From Bacteroidota bacterium (GTDB lineage Bacteria; Bacteroidota; Bacteroidia; Flavobacteriales; Weeksellaceae): DNA of 64,000 nt. The position numbers were made by a program, and so were the translations under genes. The notes beneath the pieces are model-generated. The model did no database searches. It had not been told where the DNA came from and saw only the letters and a list, made by a program, of their open reading frames with translations. The DNA is taken from positions 62,001 through 126,000 of the forward strand of contig JAEWOR010000054.1 in NCBI GenBank assembly GCA_023399595.1, in the 5' to 3' direction. Shown here in pieces: positions 27,094 through 35,629 of this stretch. Every line of letters starts with the position of its first letter. Within the stretch, counting starts at the first letter, position 1.

Positions 27094-28213
27094 TAAGGTG
27101 AGGAACAAATCTGCTTTGGTTGTTGGTAATTAGGTTCACGCTTTCTCTAATTCCAATACCAGCAGCTTCTTGCCCGATAATCCAACTTCCTACAACAGGA
27201 TAATTTCCACTAAAATTGGGAAGGTTAAATAATTCTTGATAAATAAAACCTTCTTTTCCATAAGCTCCAGAATTCTGTTCTATGGCAAGATGGTTTTTAT
27301 GCAAACTTACATTGGCGCCTTCACGGGAATAGATAGGCTTTTTGGCGTAATCTGTTAAATGTCTAGGCTCAAAATAAGCTTCTAATAAATAAGGATGATT
27401 AGGATACATCTCCCATAAAATTGGTAAAATAGCTTTTGAAGAAAGTAAAATTTTCCATGCAGGTTCTATCCATTGAGAACGGAAATTATTTTTGATAAGT
27501 TTTTCACCAAAACCATCGTCTAAAATCCATTCGTAAGGGTATAGTTTGAAAATATACTCCATAATAGTTTTATCGGGAGCTATAAATTCCTGAATATCTT
27601 CCGCCCAACCAATATCTTGTATAGGGCAAAATTCTGTATTGAAACCAGCTTGCGAAGCACAATCCCTCATGTATTCTAAATTCGTGACGTCCTCAATATT
27701 CGTCAAAGAAGAAAAATAAATAAAATGGGGATTCATATAGTTTTTAAGAAACTTCCAGTAATCCACCAATTTCTCGTGTATAGAATTGAATTGATCTTTA
27801 TTAGGAAACGTCTCTTGAAGCCAATGCCATTGTATAACAGATGCTTCATATAAAGAAGTGGGCGTGTCTGCATTAAATTCTAATAGCTTGATATTTTTTC
27901 CATCGAAACCTAAATCAAACCGGCCATAAATTGAAGGGTGATCCTCTTCCCAACTTGTAATAATATATTTTCGGAAACTTTCAGGGATATTAAATCTGAA
28001 CCAAAGATTCTTAGAAATAACATAATCTATCGCTTCCAAGCACATTTGCCAAAGCTCTGCACTCGCCGTTTCTATCTTGTTGATTTCTTCTAAAGAAAAT
28101 TCATAATAATGAGACTCATCCCAATACAAACCGTCTAATGAATGGTATCCAAAACCTAAATTTTCAAGTTTTGCTTCCCAATTTTTGCGTACATCTGTTG
28201 CTATTCTTTCCAT
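27083..28213 (-). CDS. Glutathionylspermidine synthase-like ATP-grasp protein (YgiC family)
   Basis: 376 residues of the glutathionylspermidine synthetase ATP-grasp fold without the amidase domain, like E. coli YgiC and YjfC. Key stretches are YGRFDLGFDG and LLEFNADTPTSLYE, both strongly conserved in YgiC, a VTNLEYMRDCA segment and REGANVSLHKN. These proteins form peptide-amine type bonds using ATP, but their substrates are unproven. It is third in an operon of two small lipoproteins plus this gene, an order parallel to E. coli ygiB-ygiC. The end overlaps the convergent LTA-synthase-like gene by 11 bases. Confidence 0.88.
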   Translation of the reverse strand: MERIATDVRKNWEAKLENLGFGYHSLDGLYWDESHYYEFSLEEINKIETASAELWQMCLEAIDYVISKNLWFRFNIPESFRKYIITSWEEDHPSIYGRFDLGFDGKNIKLLEFNADTPTSLYEASVIQWHWLQETFPNKDQFNSIHEKLVDYWKFLKNYMNPHFIYFSSLTNIEDVTNLEYMRDCASQAGFNTEFCPIQDIGWAEDIQEFIAPDKTIMEYIFKLYPYEWILDDGFGEKLIKNNFRSQWIEPAWKILLSSKAILPILWEMYPNHPYLLEAYFEPRHLTDYAKKPIYSREGANVSLHKNHLAIEQNSGAYGKEGFIYQELFNLPNFSGNYPVVGSWIIGQEAAGIGIRESVNLITNNQSRFVPHLING

Positions 28214-28216
28214 ATA

Positions 28217-28552
28217 CTAAGAAGATGCTCTAAAACCACTTTTTCCCAATCCGCCTCTTACAGCTTCACCTTTGTATGAATTTCTTCCAATATTAGATTT
28301 TGAGCTGATGTTGTCGTTATAATATCCTGCTTTTCTGTAAATACCATTGTTGAACATTCCGTAAGGTCTAAAAGCATGGTACAGTAAAAGGCCCGTCATA
28401 AAACCATGTGACGGAGAATATGATGCTGTGGTGTCCGAGCGCATATAAACTTTCTTCTCGTTATTTCCCCATTCATTTTGTGGTGGATTTTGAGTACAAG
28501 AACTTAAAATTCCCGTCACAAAAAGAAGTTTTATAGAACTTGATTTTTTCAT
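28217..28552 (-). CDS. Small lipoprotein resembling YgiB (DUF1190)
   Basis: 111 residues with a lipoprotein signal ending LSSC (Cys19). It has a short hydrophobic stretch FMTGLLLYHAF (about 51-61), Asn/Tyr/Gly-rich sequence, and the C-terminal motif RGGLGKSG (99-106). E. coli YgiB is likewise a lipoprotein with a hydrophobic MAGYMMGRL stretch and a C-terminal RGGFGES motif, and sits directly upstream of ygiC. The resemblance is short and from memory, so homology is inferred. It lies 3 bases upstream of the YgiC-like gene and 2 bases after the next lipoprotein gene. Confidence 0.7.
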   Translation of the reverse strand: MKKSSSIKLLFVTGILSSCTQNPPQNEWGNNEKKVYMRSDTTASYSPSHGFMTGLLLYHAFRPYGMFNNGIYRKAGYYNDNISSKSNIGRNSYKGEAVRGGLGKSGFRASS

Positions 28553-28554
28553 GA

Positions 28555-28878
28555 TTATTGAACAGTTATAAAGAATTCATAATCTTTTTTTAAACTTTTA
28601 GGTCGGATAATTCCGTCTTTGTCTTCCACTGTTTGTACAGTGTCTCCTAAACTTGGAATCGTGTCTCGCTTAATAATTTCTTTAAAAAGTTGATTGTTTT
28701 TCCAAATTTTATGCTTGGTAATTAATACATCTGCAGTATCAATATGTTCCACAGATAATACCGTTTCTATGGCTCCGTTTTTATTCACGTTGTCAACAGT
28801 GTTTTCTTTCTTTTCAGATTCGCAGCCTATAATAGTAAAGCTTAGCATTAAAGCAAAAAGAATATGTCTTTTTCTCAC
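28555..28878 (-). CDS. Small lipoprotein, first gene of the ygiBC-like operon
   Basis: 107 residues starting at GTG (28878), with a lipoprotein signal ending IIGC (Cys19) and no recognised domain. The mature part is polar and ends in KDYEFFITVQ. It is separated by 2 bases from the YgiB-like gene and is preceded by a TATTTTTG element 16 bases upstream, so the three genes form one transcript. No counterpart in E. coli ygiBC is known to me. Function unknown. Confidence 0.7.
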   Translation of the reverse strand: MRKRHILFALMLSFTIIGCESEKKENTVDNVNKNGAIETVLSVEHIDTADVLITKHKIWKNNQLFKEIIKRDTIPSLGDTVQTVEDKDGIIRPKSLKKDYEFFITVQ

Positions 28879-28894
28879 TTGTTTAAAATTTCAC

Positions 28895-28902
28895 CAAAAA
28901 TA
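28895..28902 (-). promoter_or_regulatory. TAnnTTTG promoter element for the ygiBC-like operon
   Basis: Minus-strand TATTTTTG, 16 bases upstream of the GTG start. Confidence 0.5.
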
Positions 28903-28961
28903 CTCAATTCGTAACAATATTAATTTAAAATTTTTAACTTTACTCTTTAAACTATGAAAAT

Positions 28962-29819
28962 ATGAAATGGACAAACGAAAGAGGGGGTAATGTAGATGAT
29001 AGACGTGGTTCTGGTGGTGGGGGTATGCTTGTAGGTGGCGGACTGGGAACTCTTATCATTGCTGCAATTGTCTTTTTTTTGGGTGGTGATCCTTCTGCAA
29101 TATTAAATTCTGGCGTGGGTTCTTCAACTCAAACGGAACAAAGAGATCTTTCTCAAAATGAATTGAAAATTAGAGAAATGGTTCAAATGCTAGATGCTTG
29201 GAACACCAAAACATGGACGCAAATTTTCCAAGAAAATGGAATGCAATATTCTCCCGCAAAAATTGTAATGTTCGAAAACGCTACTCAGTCGGGATGTGGA
29301 CCTGCACAATCTGCAATGGGACCATTTTACTGCCCAGCCGATCAAACCATTTATGTAGATATGAGTTTTTTTGCAGAACTTGAGCAGAAATTTGCCGCTA
29401 AAGCAACAGAATTTACAGTGGCTTACGTTTTGGCTCATGAGGAAGGACATCATATTCAAAATTTGTTAGGAACACTACAAAAAGTAGATCAGTTGAGAAG
29501 AAGTGGAAGGTATTCTGAAGCAGAAATGAACAGAGTTTCCGTAGCTAATGAATTACAAGCGGATTTTTATGCGGGTTTATGGGCAAGAAAAAATAACGAA
29601 AGGGTAAATGGAGGCGTTTTAGAACCTGGAGATATAGAATCTGCAGTGCAAGCTGCAGCAGCGGTGGGAGACGACAATATCCAAAAAAGATCAAGTGGTT
29701 ATGTTAACCAAGAATCTTTTACACATGGTTCTTCACAGCAAAGAGTGGAATGGTTCATGAAAGGATATAACACAGGAGACATTCGTCAAGGTGATACTTT
29801 CAATGCTTTATTAAAGTAA
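28962..29819 (+). CDS. Neutral zinc metallopeptidase (YpfJ family)
   Basis: 285-residue membrane-anchored predicted zinc peptidase. The N-terminus is WTNERGGNVDDRRGSGGGG, the hallmark start of the YpfJ/KPN_02809 family, followed by one membrane segment at about 24-41. The zinc motif HEEGHH lies at about 159-164, with the downstream NELQADFYAGLWA carrying the third ligand. Physiological substrate unknown. It is a single gene closed by a terminator, divergent from the ygiBC-like operon. Confidence 0.92.
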   Translation: MKWTNERGGNVDDRRGSGGGGMLVGGGLGTLIIAAIVFFLGGDPSAILNSGVGSSTQTEQRDLSQNELKIREMVQMLDAWNTKTWTQIFQENGMQYSPAKIVMFENATQSGCGPAQSAMGPFYCPADQTIYVDMSFFAELEQKFAAKATEFTVAYVLAHEEGHHIQNLLGTLQKVDQLRRSGRYSEAEMNRVSVANELQADFYAGLWARKNNERVNGGVLEPGDIESAVQAAAAVGDDNIQKRSSGYVNQESFTHGSSQQRVEWFMKGYNTGDIRQGDTFNALLK

Positions 29820-29840
29820 AAAATACAAAATAGTAAATAC

Positions 29841-29872
29841 AAAGCGAAGGATTTTTCTTTCGCTTTTTGTTT
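29841..29872 (+). terminator. Terminator after the zinc metallopeptidase gene
   Basis: AAAGCGAAGGA pairs with TCTTTCGCTTT with one mismatch, and a T-run follows. Confidence 0.7.
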
Positions 29873-29882
29873 TTATAATCGT

Positions 29883-29913
29883 TTGAATTCCCCAATAAAA
29901 ATGCTTAGTTTTG
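29883..29913 (+). promoter_or_regulatory. Complete promoter (TTG-N20-TAGTTTTG) for the M1 peptidase
   Basis: TTG at 29883-29885, 20 bases, then TAGTTTTG at 29906-29913. The in-frame TTG at 29911 falls inside the element and cannot be the start. Confidence 0.6.
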
Positions 29914-29931
29914 GGCAAAATGATATTTAAA

Positions 29932-31779
29932 ATGAAGAAGTTTTTTCAAATTCTATGTTTTACAGCAATTGGTTTTTTTGCAAATGCGCAGAAAGACGCC
30001 TATTATCAGCAGTTCGCGAAATATGATATGGATATTGATGTAAATGCAGAAAAATTCACTTACAAAGGAACTCAAAAACTAACCTATACCAACAATTCTC
30101 CTGATGCTTTGAACGTAGCCTATTTTCATTTGTATTGGAACGCCTTTAAACCTAATTCCATGATGGATCAAAGGGTGCAGAGTCAAGGTAAAAACGGAGA
30201 TTCCAGACTTCAAAAAGAGGGCGTTTCCAGATTGGCTTCTATTCCAAAAGATCAGGAAGGCGCTCAAAATATTCATTGGATTAAGCAAAATGGTAAAAAT
30301 CTAAAGTTTGAAATCCAAGAAACCATAATGAAGGTTTATTTAGCAGAACCTATACAGCCTAATTCTAGCACTACTTTTACAATGGAATGGGATGCTGTAA
30401 TTCCGCAACAAATCCGTAGAAGTGGGAGAAATAATGCTGAAGGTGTAGACATGACGATGACGCAGTGGTATCCTAAAATTGCTGAATATGATTATGATGG
30501 TTGGGCAACTTTCGATTATATAGGAAGAGAATTTCATGCGCCTTTTGCAGATTTTAATGTCAATATTTACATCGATAAAAATTATGTTGTGGGAGCAGGT
30601 GGAACTTTACAAAACCCAACGGAAGTAAAAGGTTACGATGCCAACGCAAAAATAAAAACCGATAAAAAAGGAAAAGCTGTTTGGAAATGGACAGCCAAAA
30701 ATATGTTGGATTTCGCGTGGGCTGCAGACAGAGATTATTCTGTAGAAACTATGGATTCCAAAACGGGAACAAAACTGTATTTTGTGTATCAAAAAAATGA
30801 TAAAACCAAAGTTTGGGAAGAAACAAAACCTTATGTAGACCAGTTTTTCCAAATTATGGAAAAGCGTTTTGGGAAATATGTTTATCCGTCTTATGCTTTT
30901 GTACAAGGTGGTGATGGTGGTATGGAATACGGAATGTGTACCATGATTTTGGGAGAGGCTAAATCTTTACAAGGACTTTTAGGATTAATGTTTCACGAAG
31001 GAGCGCATTCTTGGTTTCAACAAATGATGGCCATTAATGAAAGCACAAAACCTTGGATGGACGAAGGTTTTACTAGTTATGCCGAAAATTATGTAATGAA
31101 TCAGCTTTTCCCTCCGAAAACGCAACAAGGAAATCCATTTGTAGGATCTGTAAATGCCTACAGAAATTTTATTAAAAGAGGAATTGAAGAACCTGCAGTT
31201 TGGTTGGCGGATCATCATGATAACGGGGGTGCTTATACTTATTCTACTTATGTAAAAGGAGAATTGTTCCTTGTGCAACTGGGATATATTATTGGTGAGC
31301 AAAACTTGGAAAAAGTGATGCTGGAATTCTACAATCAATGGAGCTTGAAACATCCTACAGATAGAGATTTTATGCATATCGCTCAGAAAATTTCGGGCAT
31401 GGATTTAAAATGGTTTCACCATTATTGGATTAATACCACAAAAACCATTGATTATGCCATTAAAAATGTGGAATACGGCAACAAATCTACAGTCGTTACT
31501 TTAGAAAATAAAGGTTCTATACCAATGCCAATAGATTTTTCTGTAGTTACAGCAGATAATAAAGTGGTGAATTATCAAATCCCATTAAATATGACGCATT
31601 CTTGGAAGCAAAAAGATGTGTATGGAGATTTTAAAACTGTAGAATATTGGCCTTGGACACAAAAAGAATATAAGCTTAGTATTCCTTACAGCAAAACCCA
31701 ATTAAAAGCTTTGGGAATAGACTTATCTCAACGTCTTGCAGATGTTAATTTAGAAGATAATACTGTTGAAGTGAAATAA
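29932..31779 (+). CDS. Secreted M1 family zinc aminopeptidase
   Basis: Exported gluzincin aminopeptidase, 615 residues. A Sec signal peptide ends at NAQ (about residue 19). The M1 N-terminal beta domain follows, then GGMEYGMCTMI (exopeptidase GxMEN-like motif) and the zinc site HEGAH (355-359) with the third ligand Glu378 in MDEGFTSYAE, the canonical HExxH-x18-E spacing. No C-terminal T9SS sorting domain is evident, so it is probably periplasmic. ATG 29932 is preferred since it starts at the signal peptide; ATG 29920 is possible. Confidence 0.92.
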   Translation: MKKFFQILCFTAIGFFANAQKDAYYQQFAKYDMDIDVNAEKFTYKGTQKLTYTNNSPDALNVAYFHLYWNAFKPNSMMDQRVQSQGKNGDSRLQKEGVSRLASIPKDQEGAQNIHWIKQNGKNLKFEIQETIMKVYLAEPIQPNSSTTFTMEWDAVIPQQIRRSGRNNAEGVDMTMTQWYPKIAEYDYDGWATFDYIGREFHAPFADFNVNIYIDKNYVVGAGGTLQNPTEVKGYDANAKIKTDKKGKAVWKWTAKNMLDFAWAADRDYSVETMDSKTGTKLYFVYQKNDKTKVWEETKPYVDQFFQIMEKRFGKYVYPSYAFVQGGDGGMEYGMCTMILGEAKSLQGLLGLMFHEGAHSWFQQMMAINESTKPWMDEGFTSYAENYVMNQLFPPKTQQGNPFVGSVNAYRNFIKRGIEEPAVWLADHHDNGGAYTYSTYVKGELFLVQLGYIIGEQNLEKVMLEFYNQWSLKHPTDRDFMHIAQKISGMDLKWFHHYWINTTKTIDYAIKNVEYGNKSTVVTLENKGSIPMPIDFSVVTADNKVVNYQIPLNMTHSWKQKDVYGDFKTVEYWPWTQKEYKLSIPYSKTQLKALGIDLSQRLADVNLEDNTVEVK

Positions 31780-31787
31780 ATAATAAA

Positions 31788-31819
31788 AAAATTCCTCAAA
31801 ATCTTGAGGAATTTTTTTT
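31788..31819 (+). terminator. Terminator after the M1 peptidase gene
   Basis: AAATTCCTCAA/TTGAGGAATTT stem with a T-run. It faces the end of the convergent DUF6261 gene and may serve both. Confidence 0.8.
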
Positions 31820-31860
31820 ATCAATACTTTTTAGGATAATAATTAAAATGATTATAGAAT

Positions 31861-32565
31861 CTAAACATTTTTTTCTATAGTAATAGGATTAGAAATTGTG
31901 CTATTTTTTGCAGCTTTCACCAGCTCATTAATGTCGGTATAAAGCTTTGTCCATTCTGGGACGTCTTTTATGGCGGTAATAAGATTGAGATAAGATTTTA
32001 TAGCTTTCTCCAAATTTCTTCTTATAACACTTGCGCTCTTCATTTGTCTGAGTTCGCCATTGGCTTCAGCCTGTTCTGCAAATAAAGTTTCGAAAGCAAC
32101 ATGTTTGGTTGTAAGCTCATCAAAAGCCGTGTTTAAAGATAAAGTGGTTATTTTCTGTACATTTTCTGGCTTTTCCAACTCTTCAATCAGCTTTTTCATT
32201 TGTGCAGTTTCCGCGGAATAGCTCATGCGGTCTATATTCAAACCAAAAGTTTTGAAAATAAGGTATAAATCCTCCGCCATTGCATAATTCGCTGCCGAAG
32301 GTAACTTTCGGTAACCATTCAAGAAAGATTTTATATTGCTAAAGGCTTTGTCTCTGTTGGCATCGGCTTCTGCCACCTCGTTTCCCTTGCCGCTGTAGAT
32401 AAGTTTTGTATAAACAGCATCGTACTCATTATAAACGGTTTCCAATGCTGCAAGAAGCGGGTGATTGCTGATAATGGTATAGTTACCAGATTTAGATAAG
32501 TTGATAATTCTTTGAGCAAGAGTTGCTAAATTTTTGGTGTTGAGTCTGGATAATGTAATTTTCAT
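31861..32565 (-). CDS. DUF6261 family protein
   Basis: 234 residues, soluble and mostly helical, with no signal peptide or membrane segment. I recognise the Bacteroidota DUF6261 family from the start (MKITLSRLNTKNLATLA), the YDAVYTKLIYSGKG region and the FLNGYRKLP segment. Function unknown. In Chryseobacterium these genes occur in several copies and often sit beside imperfect palindromic repeats, which matches the 32648-32755 element upstream here; that statement is from memory. Confidence 0.78.
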   Translation of the reverse strand: MKITLSRLNTKNLATLAQRIINLSKSGNYTIISNHPLLAALETVYNEYDAVYTKLIYSGKGNEVAEADANRDKAFSNIKSFLNGYRKLPSAANYAMAEDLYLIFKTFGLNIDRMSYSAETAQMKKLIEELEKPENVQKITTLSLNTAFDELTTKHVAFETLFAEQAEANGELRQMKSASVIRRNLEKAIKSYLNLITAIKDVPEWTKLYTDINELVKAAKNSTISNPITIEKNV

Positions 32566-32611
32566 AATTTTAATGTGGTTTTGTTGTTTTATTAATAAGG
32601 TTTGTTGTAAT

Positions 32612-32619
32612 CAAATATA
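32612..32619 (-). promoter_or_regulatory. TAnnTTTG promoter element for the DUF6261 gene
   Basis: Minus-strand TATATTTG, 46 bases upstream of the start codon. Confidence 0.45.
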
Positions 32620-32647
32620 AATAAAATATGAATTACTTATAAACATT

Positions 32648-32689
32648 GTTGCGGGAAATAAAAGTAAAATTACTTTTGTTTCCCGCAAC
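32648..32689. repeat. Long inverted repeat with 20-bp arms
   Basis: Arms 32648-32667 and 32670-32689 pair with only a 2-base loop and a single T-G pair; the outer ends read GTTGCGGGAAA and TTTCCCGCAAC. The 540-base gap between the DUF6261 gene and coaX holds this hairpin and the adjoining tandem repeat, but no gene. Confidence 0.8.
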
Positions 32690-32755
32690 TTGCGTAAGAC
32701 CTCCGCACATTGTATTTTGTTTCCCGCAGATTGCAGAAGACTTCCGACAATTGTA
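32674..32755. repeat. 41-bp tandem repeat, two copies
   Basis: Units 32674-32714 and 32715-32755 match at 33 of 41 positions. Each starts TTTTGTTTCCCGCA and ends TTGTA, and contains an imperfect palindrome of the form TTGCrGAAGACTTCCGnCAA. The first unit overlaps the right arm of the hairpin. Downstream sequence to coaX is AT-rich with nothing recognisable. Confidence 0.75.
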
Positions 32756-33108
32756 TTTTTTCAAAAACAAGACCGTTTGTAATAAAAATAAAGTGTGGGT
32801 AAGGGGAAACAGGCTTGTTTTGAACAAAACTTTGTTTACCATTGTGATAATTTAAACGCAAAACAAGACAAGAATTATTCAATACTATATTGAAAATAAG
32901 TATAAACAAAGACGTTACACTTATTTTTGAAATATAAAGATTCAAAATGCACAACGAGTTAATTTTTCGTTGTTTTTTACCAAAGTATAAAAAAAAATAT
33001 TTTACAAACGAGCAGATATTTTTTGTTAGAATAATTATTATTTTTACGCCAATTGATTTTGGTGATGCAAAAAAACATAATCCAACAACTGAAAAGGAAA
33101 TAAAATAA

Positions 33109-33867
33109 ATGAATTCTATTGTAATTAATATTGGGAATACCAATATCCGTTTTGGACTTTTTAATGACGATAACTGCGATATTTCGTGGGTAATTAACAC
33201 CAAGCCTTATCGTACAAGCGATGAGCTTTTTGTGCAGTTTCTTACTCTTTATCAGTATTACAAAATAGATGTGGAGAATATCGATAAAATTATTATTGGT
33301 TCTGTAGTTCCACAGCTTACTTACGATATTTCTAAAGCGGTAGAAAAAATTCATGGTAAAAAACCTATTTTGGTGGACAGAACTACACCTTCTGATGTAA
33401 AAGCCAAATCCAAACAAATGGGATCTGATATTTACGCCAATTTGGTGGCAGCTCATAATCTTTACCCTAATAGGAAAAAAATAATTCTAGATTTTGGAAC
33501 CGCACTTACCGCAAGTTGCATTGATGAAAGTGGTGAAACTTTGGGTGTTATTATTGCACCAGGAATTATTACTTCTTTAAATTCATTAATCAACCAAACG
33601 GCTCAGCTTCCAGAAATTGAACTGAAAAAACCTAAAACAGTTTTAGGAAACGATACCGTAACTTGTATGCAAAGTGGCATGGTATATGGCTTTTTGGGAA
33701 TGGTAGAAGGTTTTGTAGACAGAATTAATAATGAGGTGGATGAAGATTGTTTTGTAATTGCAACTGGGGGAGTTTCTCATATTTACAAACCTCTTACAGA
33801 GAAAATTCATATTGCAGACAGGCTTCATACGCTTAAAGGCTTGTATTTTTTAGGGAAAGATCTTTAA
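33109..33867 (+). CDS. coaX: Type III pantothenate kinase
   Basis: First step of coenzyme A synthesis from pantothenate. The 252-residue product has the ASKHA-type phosphate motifs of CoaX: INIGNTNIRFGLF at the N-terminus, the GSDIYANLVAAH segment, DFGTALTASC (about 125-134) and the late GGVSHIYK. Normal length. A GNAT gene follows 9 bases after its stop, so they probably share a transcript. I found no exact TAnnTTTG in front; TATTTTTA near 33040 is the closest. Confidence 0.94.
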   Translation: MNSIVINIGNTNIRFGLFNDDNCDISWVINTKPYRTSDELFVQFLTLYQYYKIDVENIDKIIIGSVVPQLTYDISKAVEKIHGKKPILVDRTTPSDVKAKSKQMGSDIYANLVAAHNLYPNRKKIILDFGTALTASCIDESGETLGVIIAPGIITSLNSLINQTAQLPEIELKKPKTVLGNDTVTCMQSGMVYGFLGMVEGFVDRINNEVDEDCFVIATGGVSHIYKPLTEKIHIADRLHTLKGLYFLGKDL

Positions 33868-33876
33868 ACAATATAA

Positions 33877-34422
33877 ATGTATAAATTACCTCTTTTAGAA
33901 ACTAAAAATCTAGTTTTATCTTCAGTGGAAAGGGAAGATATTCCTAGAATTGTAGATTTAATGAGGGAAAAATCTATTTCGGATAATACAGCGCATATTC
34001 CTTATCCTTATTCAGAACATGATGCTGAGTTTTGGATTGGTTTAATAAAAGAAGGCTTGGAAAAAGAAAACGCTTATAGTTTTGCCATCAGAAATAAAAA
34101 CAAAGAATTTTTAGGAGCTATTGGCCTGCACGATAGAGGAGAAAAAACTGCAGAAATTGGATATTGGTTAGGAAAACCTCATTGGAATAAAGGTTATGCT
34201 TCCGAAGCTGCTTTAGAAATTTTGCATTTTGGTTTCGAAAATATTGGCTTTGAAAAAATTATCGGAATTATTTTTCCTTTTAATCCAGCATCAGGAAAGG
34301 TTTTAGAAAAAATAGGAATGCAACAAGAAAAACATCTCAAAAACTACATAGAAAAATGTGGCGAAAAGTTAGATGCCATTCAATATTCCATTTCAAAAGA
34401 ATTTTTTAACGCTTCTCTTTAA
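33877..34422 (+). CDS. GNAT family N-acetyltransferase (RimJ/RimL-like)
   Basis: 181-residue acetyl-CoA-dependent acetyltransferase of the RimJ/RimL subgroup. It shows LETKNLVLSSVEREDIP at the start, EIGYWLGKPHWNKGYASEA (the acetyl-CoA pyrophosphate loop) and FNPASGKVLEKIGM near the end. Substrate unknown; small molecules or ribosomal protein N-termini are both possible. It follows coaX by 9 bases. Its last 17 bases overlap the end of the convergent tadA gene. Confidence 0.88.
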   Translation: MYKLPLLETKNLVLSSVEREDIPRIVDLMREKSISDNTAHIPYPYSEHDAEFWIGLIKEGLEKENAYSFAIRNKNKEFLGAIGLHDRGEKTAEIGYWLGKPHWNKGYASEAALEILHFGFENIGFEKIIGIIFPFNPASGKVLEKIGMQQEKHLKNYIEKCGEKLDAIQYSISKEFFNASL

Positions 34423-34837
34423 AAAAGTTTTTTACAATGGAAGAGCATTCATTTTCCATAACTCCTATTACGAGTTCGGTTTTGGGGTGAAGTTGTAGAT
34501 TTTTATTAATGAAACCGCGTTTTTCGTCTCTTGCACCTATCACCACTTTTGAAATTTGAGACCAGGCCAAAGCACCTGCGCACATTACGCAAGGTTCCAT
34601 AGTAACATATAAAGTACAGTTAATAAGGTATTTCCCACCAAGAAAATTAGCAGCAGAAGTAATGGCTTGCATTTCTGCATGGGCTGTAACATCGTTTAAA
34701 GCTTCGGTTAGGTTATGAGATCTTGCAATCACTCTGTTATTGGCAACTACCACGCAACCAATAGGAACTTCATCTTTTTCTAATGCGTATTCTGCTTCCT
34801 GCAAAGCCATTTTCATAAAATATTCGTCTGTAAACAT
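34406..34837 (-). CDS. tadA: tRNA-adenosine deaminase TadA-like nucleoside deaminase
   Basis: Cytidine-deaminase-fold zinc enzyme that converts A34 of tRNA-Arg(ACG) to inosine. The 143-residue protein has HAEMQAI (zinc His and proton-shuttle Glu) and PCVMCAGAL (zinc cysteines), plus SHNLTEALNDVTAHAE and GARDEKRGF, which favour TadA over cytosine or guanine deaminases. Slightly short for the family. It starts 2 bases after the preceding gene and overlaps the GNAT gene end by 17 bases. Confidence 0.88.
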   Translation of the reverse strand: MFTDEYFMKMALQEAEYALEKDEVPIGCVVVANNRVIARSHNLTEALNDVTAHAEMQAITSAANFLGGKYLINCTLYVTMEPCVMCAGALAWSQISKVVIGARDEKRGFINKNLQLHPKTELVIGVMENECSSIVKNFFKEKR

Positions 34838-34839
34838 TT

Positions 34840-35454
34840 TTATTTGAAACTAATGGTAATGGGTAAATTAAAACGACTTCTTACAGCGATTCCGTTATGA
34901 TATTCTGGTGAAAATTTTTCGGGTAAAAGATACATGGCAATTTCCGCTTGTCGGTTAAAACTAGGATTTTCTCCAAAAGCTGTCACGTTGGTAACGCTTC
35001 CATCTTGCTCAACGGTAAATCTTACGGAGGTTTTAATGATAGGATAATCTGCTAAAACAGAATCTGTATAGAAAAGTTCACCCACTTTTTCTCTTAAAGT
35101 ATTAACGCCTCCAGGATAAGTTGCAGGTTTTGATTCTGAGCCATTATTTTCTTTGAGAGTTTTGGGTGTTTTTTTGAGATTATTGAGAGCTTCTAAATTT
35201 TTAGTTTTTATTAAAGCGCCTAGAAGGGCAACATTTTCTAAACTGTCCATTTTCATCATGAAAAGTTGAAAATCCTTTTTAATTTCAAGTTTTTTTGAAG
35301 TTTCAGATTCTAAGTCAAATTTCTTTTTGAACTCATTATTTAACAAATGGCGCTGCGAGTTATAATAACCTTTCACCATTTTAAAATCTTCATTCTGCTG
35401 CGCTTGTAAAGTGCAGAATAGAAGAAACAAAAGAAAAAATATTGTTTTTTTCAA
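34840..35454 (-). CDS. Secreted protein with TonB C-terminal-like domain
   Basis: 204 residues with a Sec signal peptide ending at LQAQ, a helical charged region (about 25-105), and a C-terminal domain with PGGVNTLREKVGELF and SVRFTVEQDGSVTNVTAFGENPSFNRQAE, the pattern of the TonB C-terminal domain in Bacteroidota. It lacks the N-terminal membrane anchor and Pro-rich linker of a true energy transducer, so a direct role with ExbB/ExbD is doubtful. It lies 2 bases upstream of tadA. Confidence 0.78.
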   Translation of the reverse strand: MKKTIFFLLFLLFCTLQAQQNEDFKMVKGYYNSQRHLLNNEFKKKFDLESETSKKLEIKKDFQLFMMKMDSLENVALLGALIKTKNLEALNNLKKTPKTLKENNGSESKPATYPGGVNTLREKVGELFYTDSVLADYPIIKTSVRFTVEQDGSVTNVTAFGENPSFNRQAEIAMYLLPEKFSPEYHNGIAVRSRFNLPITISFK

Positions 35455-35602
35455 ACCAAAATTGTTGAGTAAGCAAGATACTAAATCTCCCGTTTATGAA
35501 GATGTATTTACCCGAAAATAAATTTTTACCGCTCATCTCTTTACTGCTCTAGGTTTGGAGAATTGTGGAAAAGTTTATCCTTTTTTATGGGAATTTTCTT
35601 CC

Positions 35603-35610
35603 TAACTTTG
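35603..35610 (+). promoter_or_regulatory. TAnnTTTG promoter element for umuC
   Basis: TAACTTTG followed by A, 19 bases before the ATG. I see no convincing LexA-type palindrome between here and the divergent gene. Confidence 0.5.
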
Positions 35611-35629
35611 AGTCTAAATCTGTTGTATA

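Noticed and set aside
29932..31779. Type IX secretion cargo
   Set aside because: No C-terminal sorting domain is visible at the end of the M1 peptidase or of the other secreted proteins here.
32648..32755. Possible short CRISPR array
   Set aside because: Only two adjacent units with no spacers between them and 8 of 41 mismatches; no cas genes in the window.
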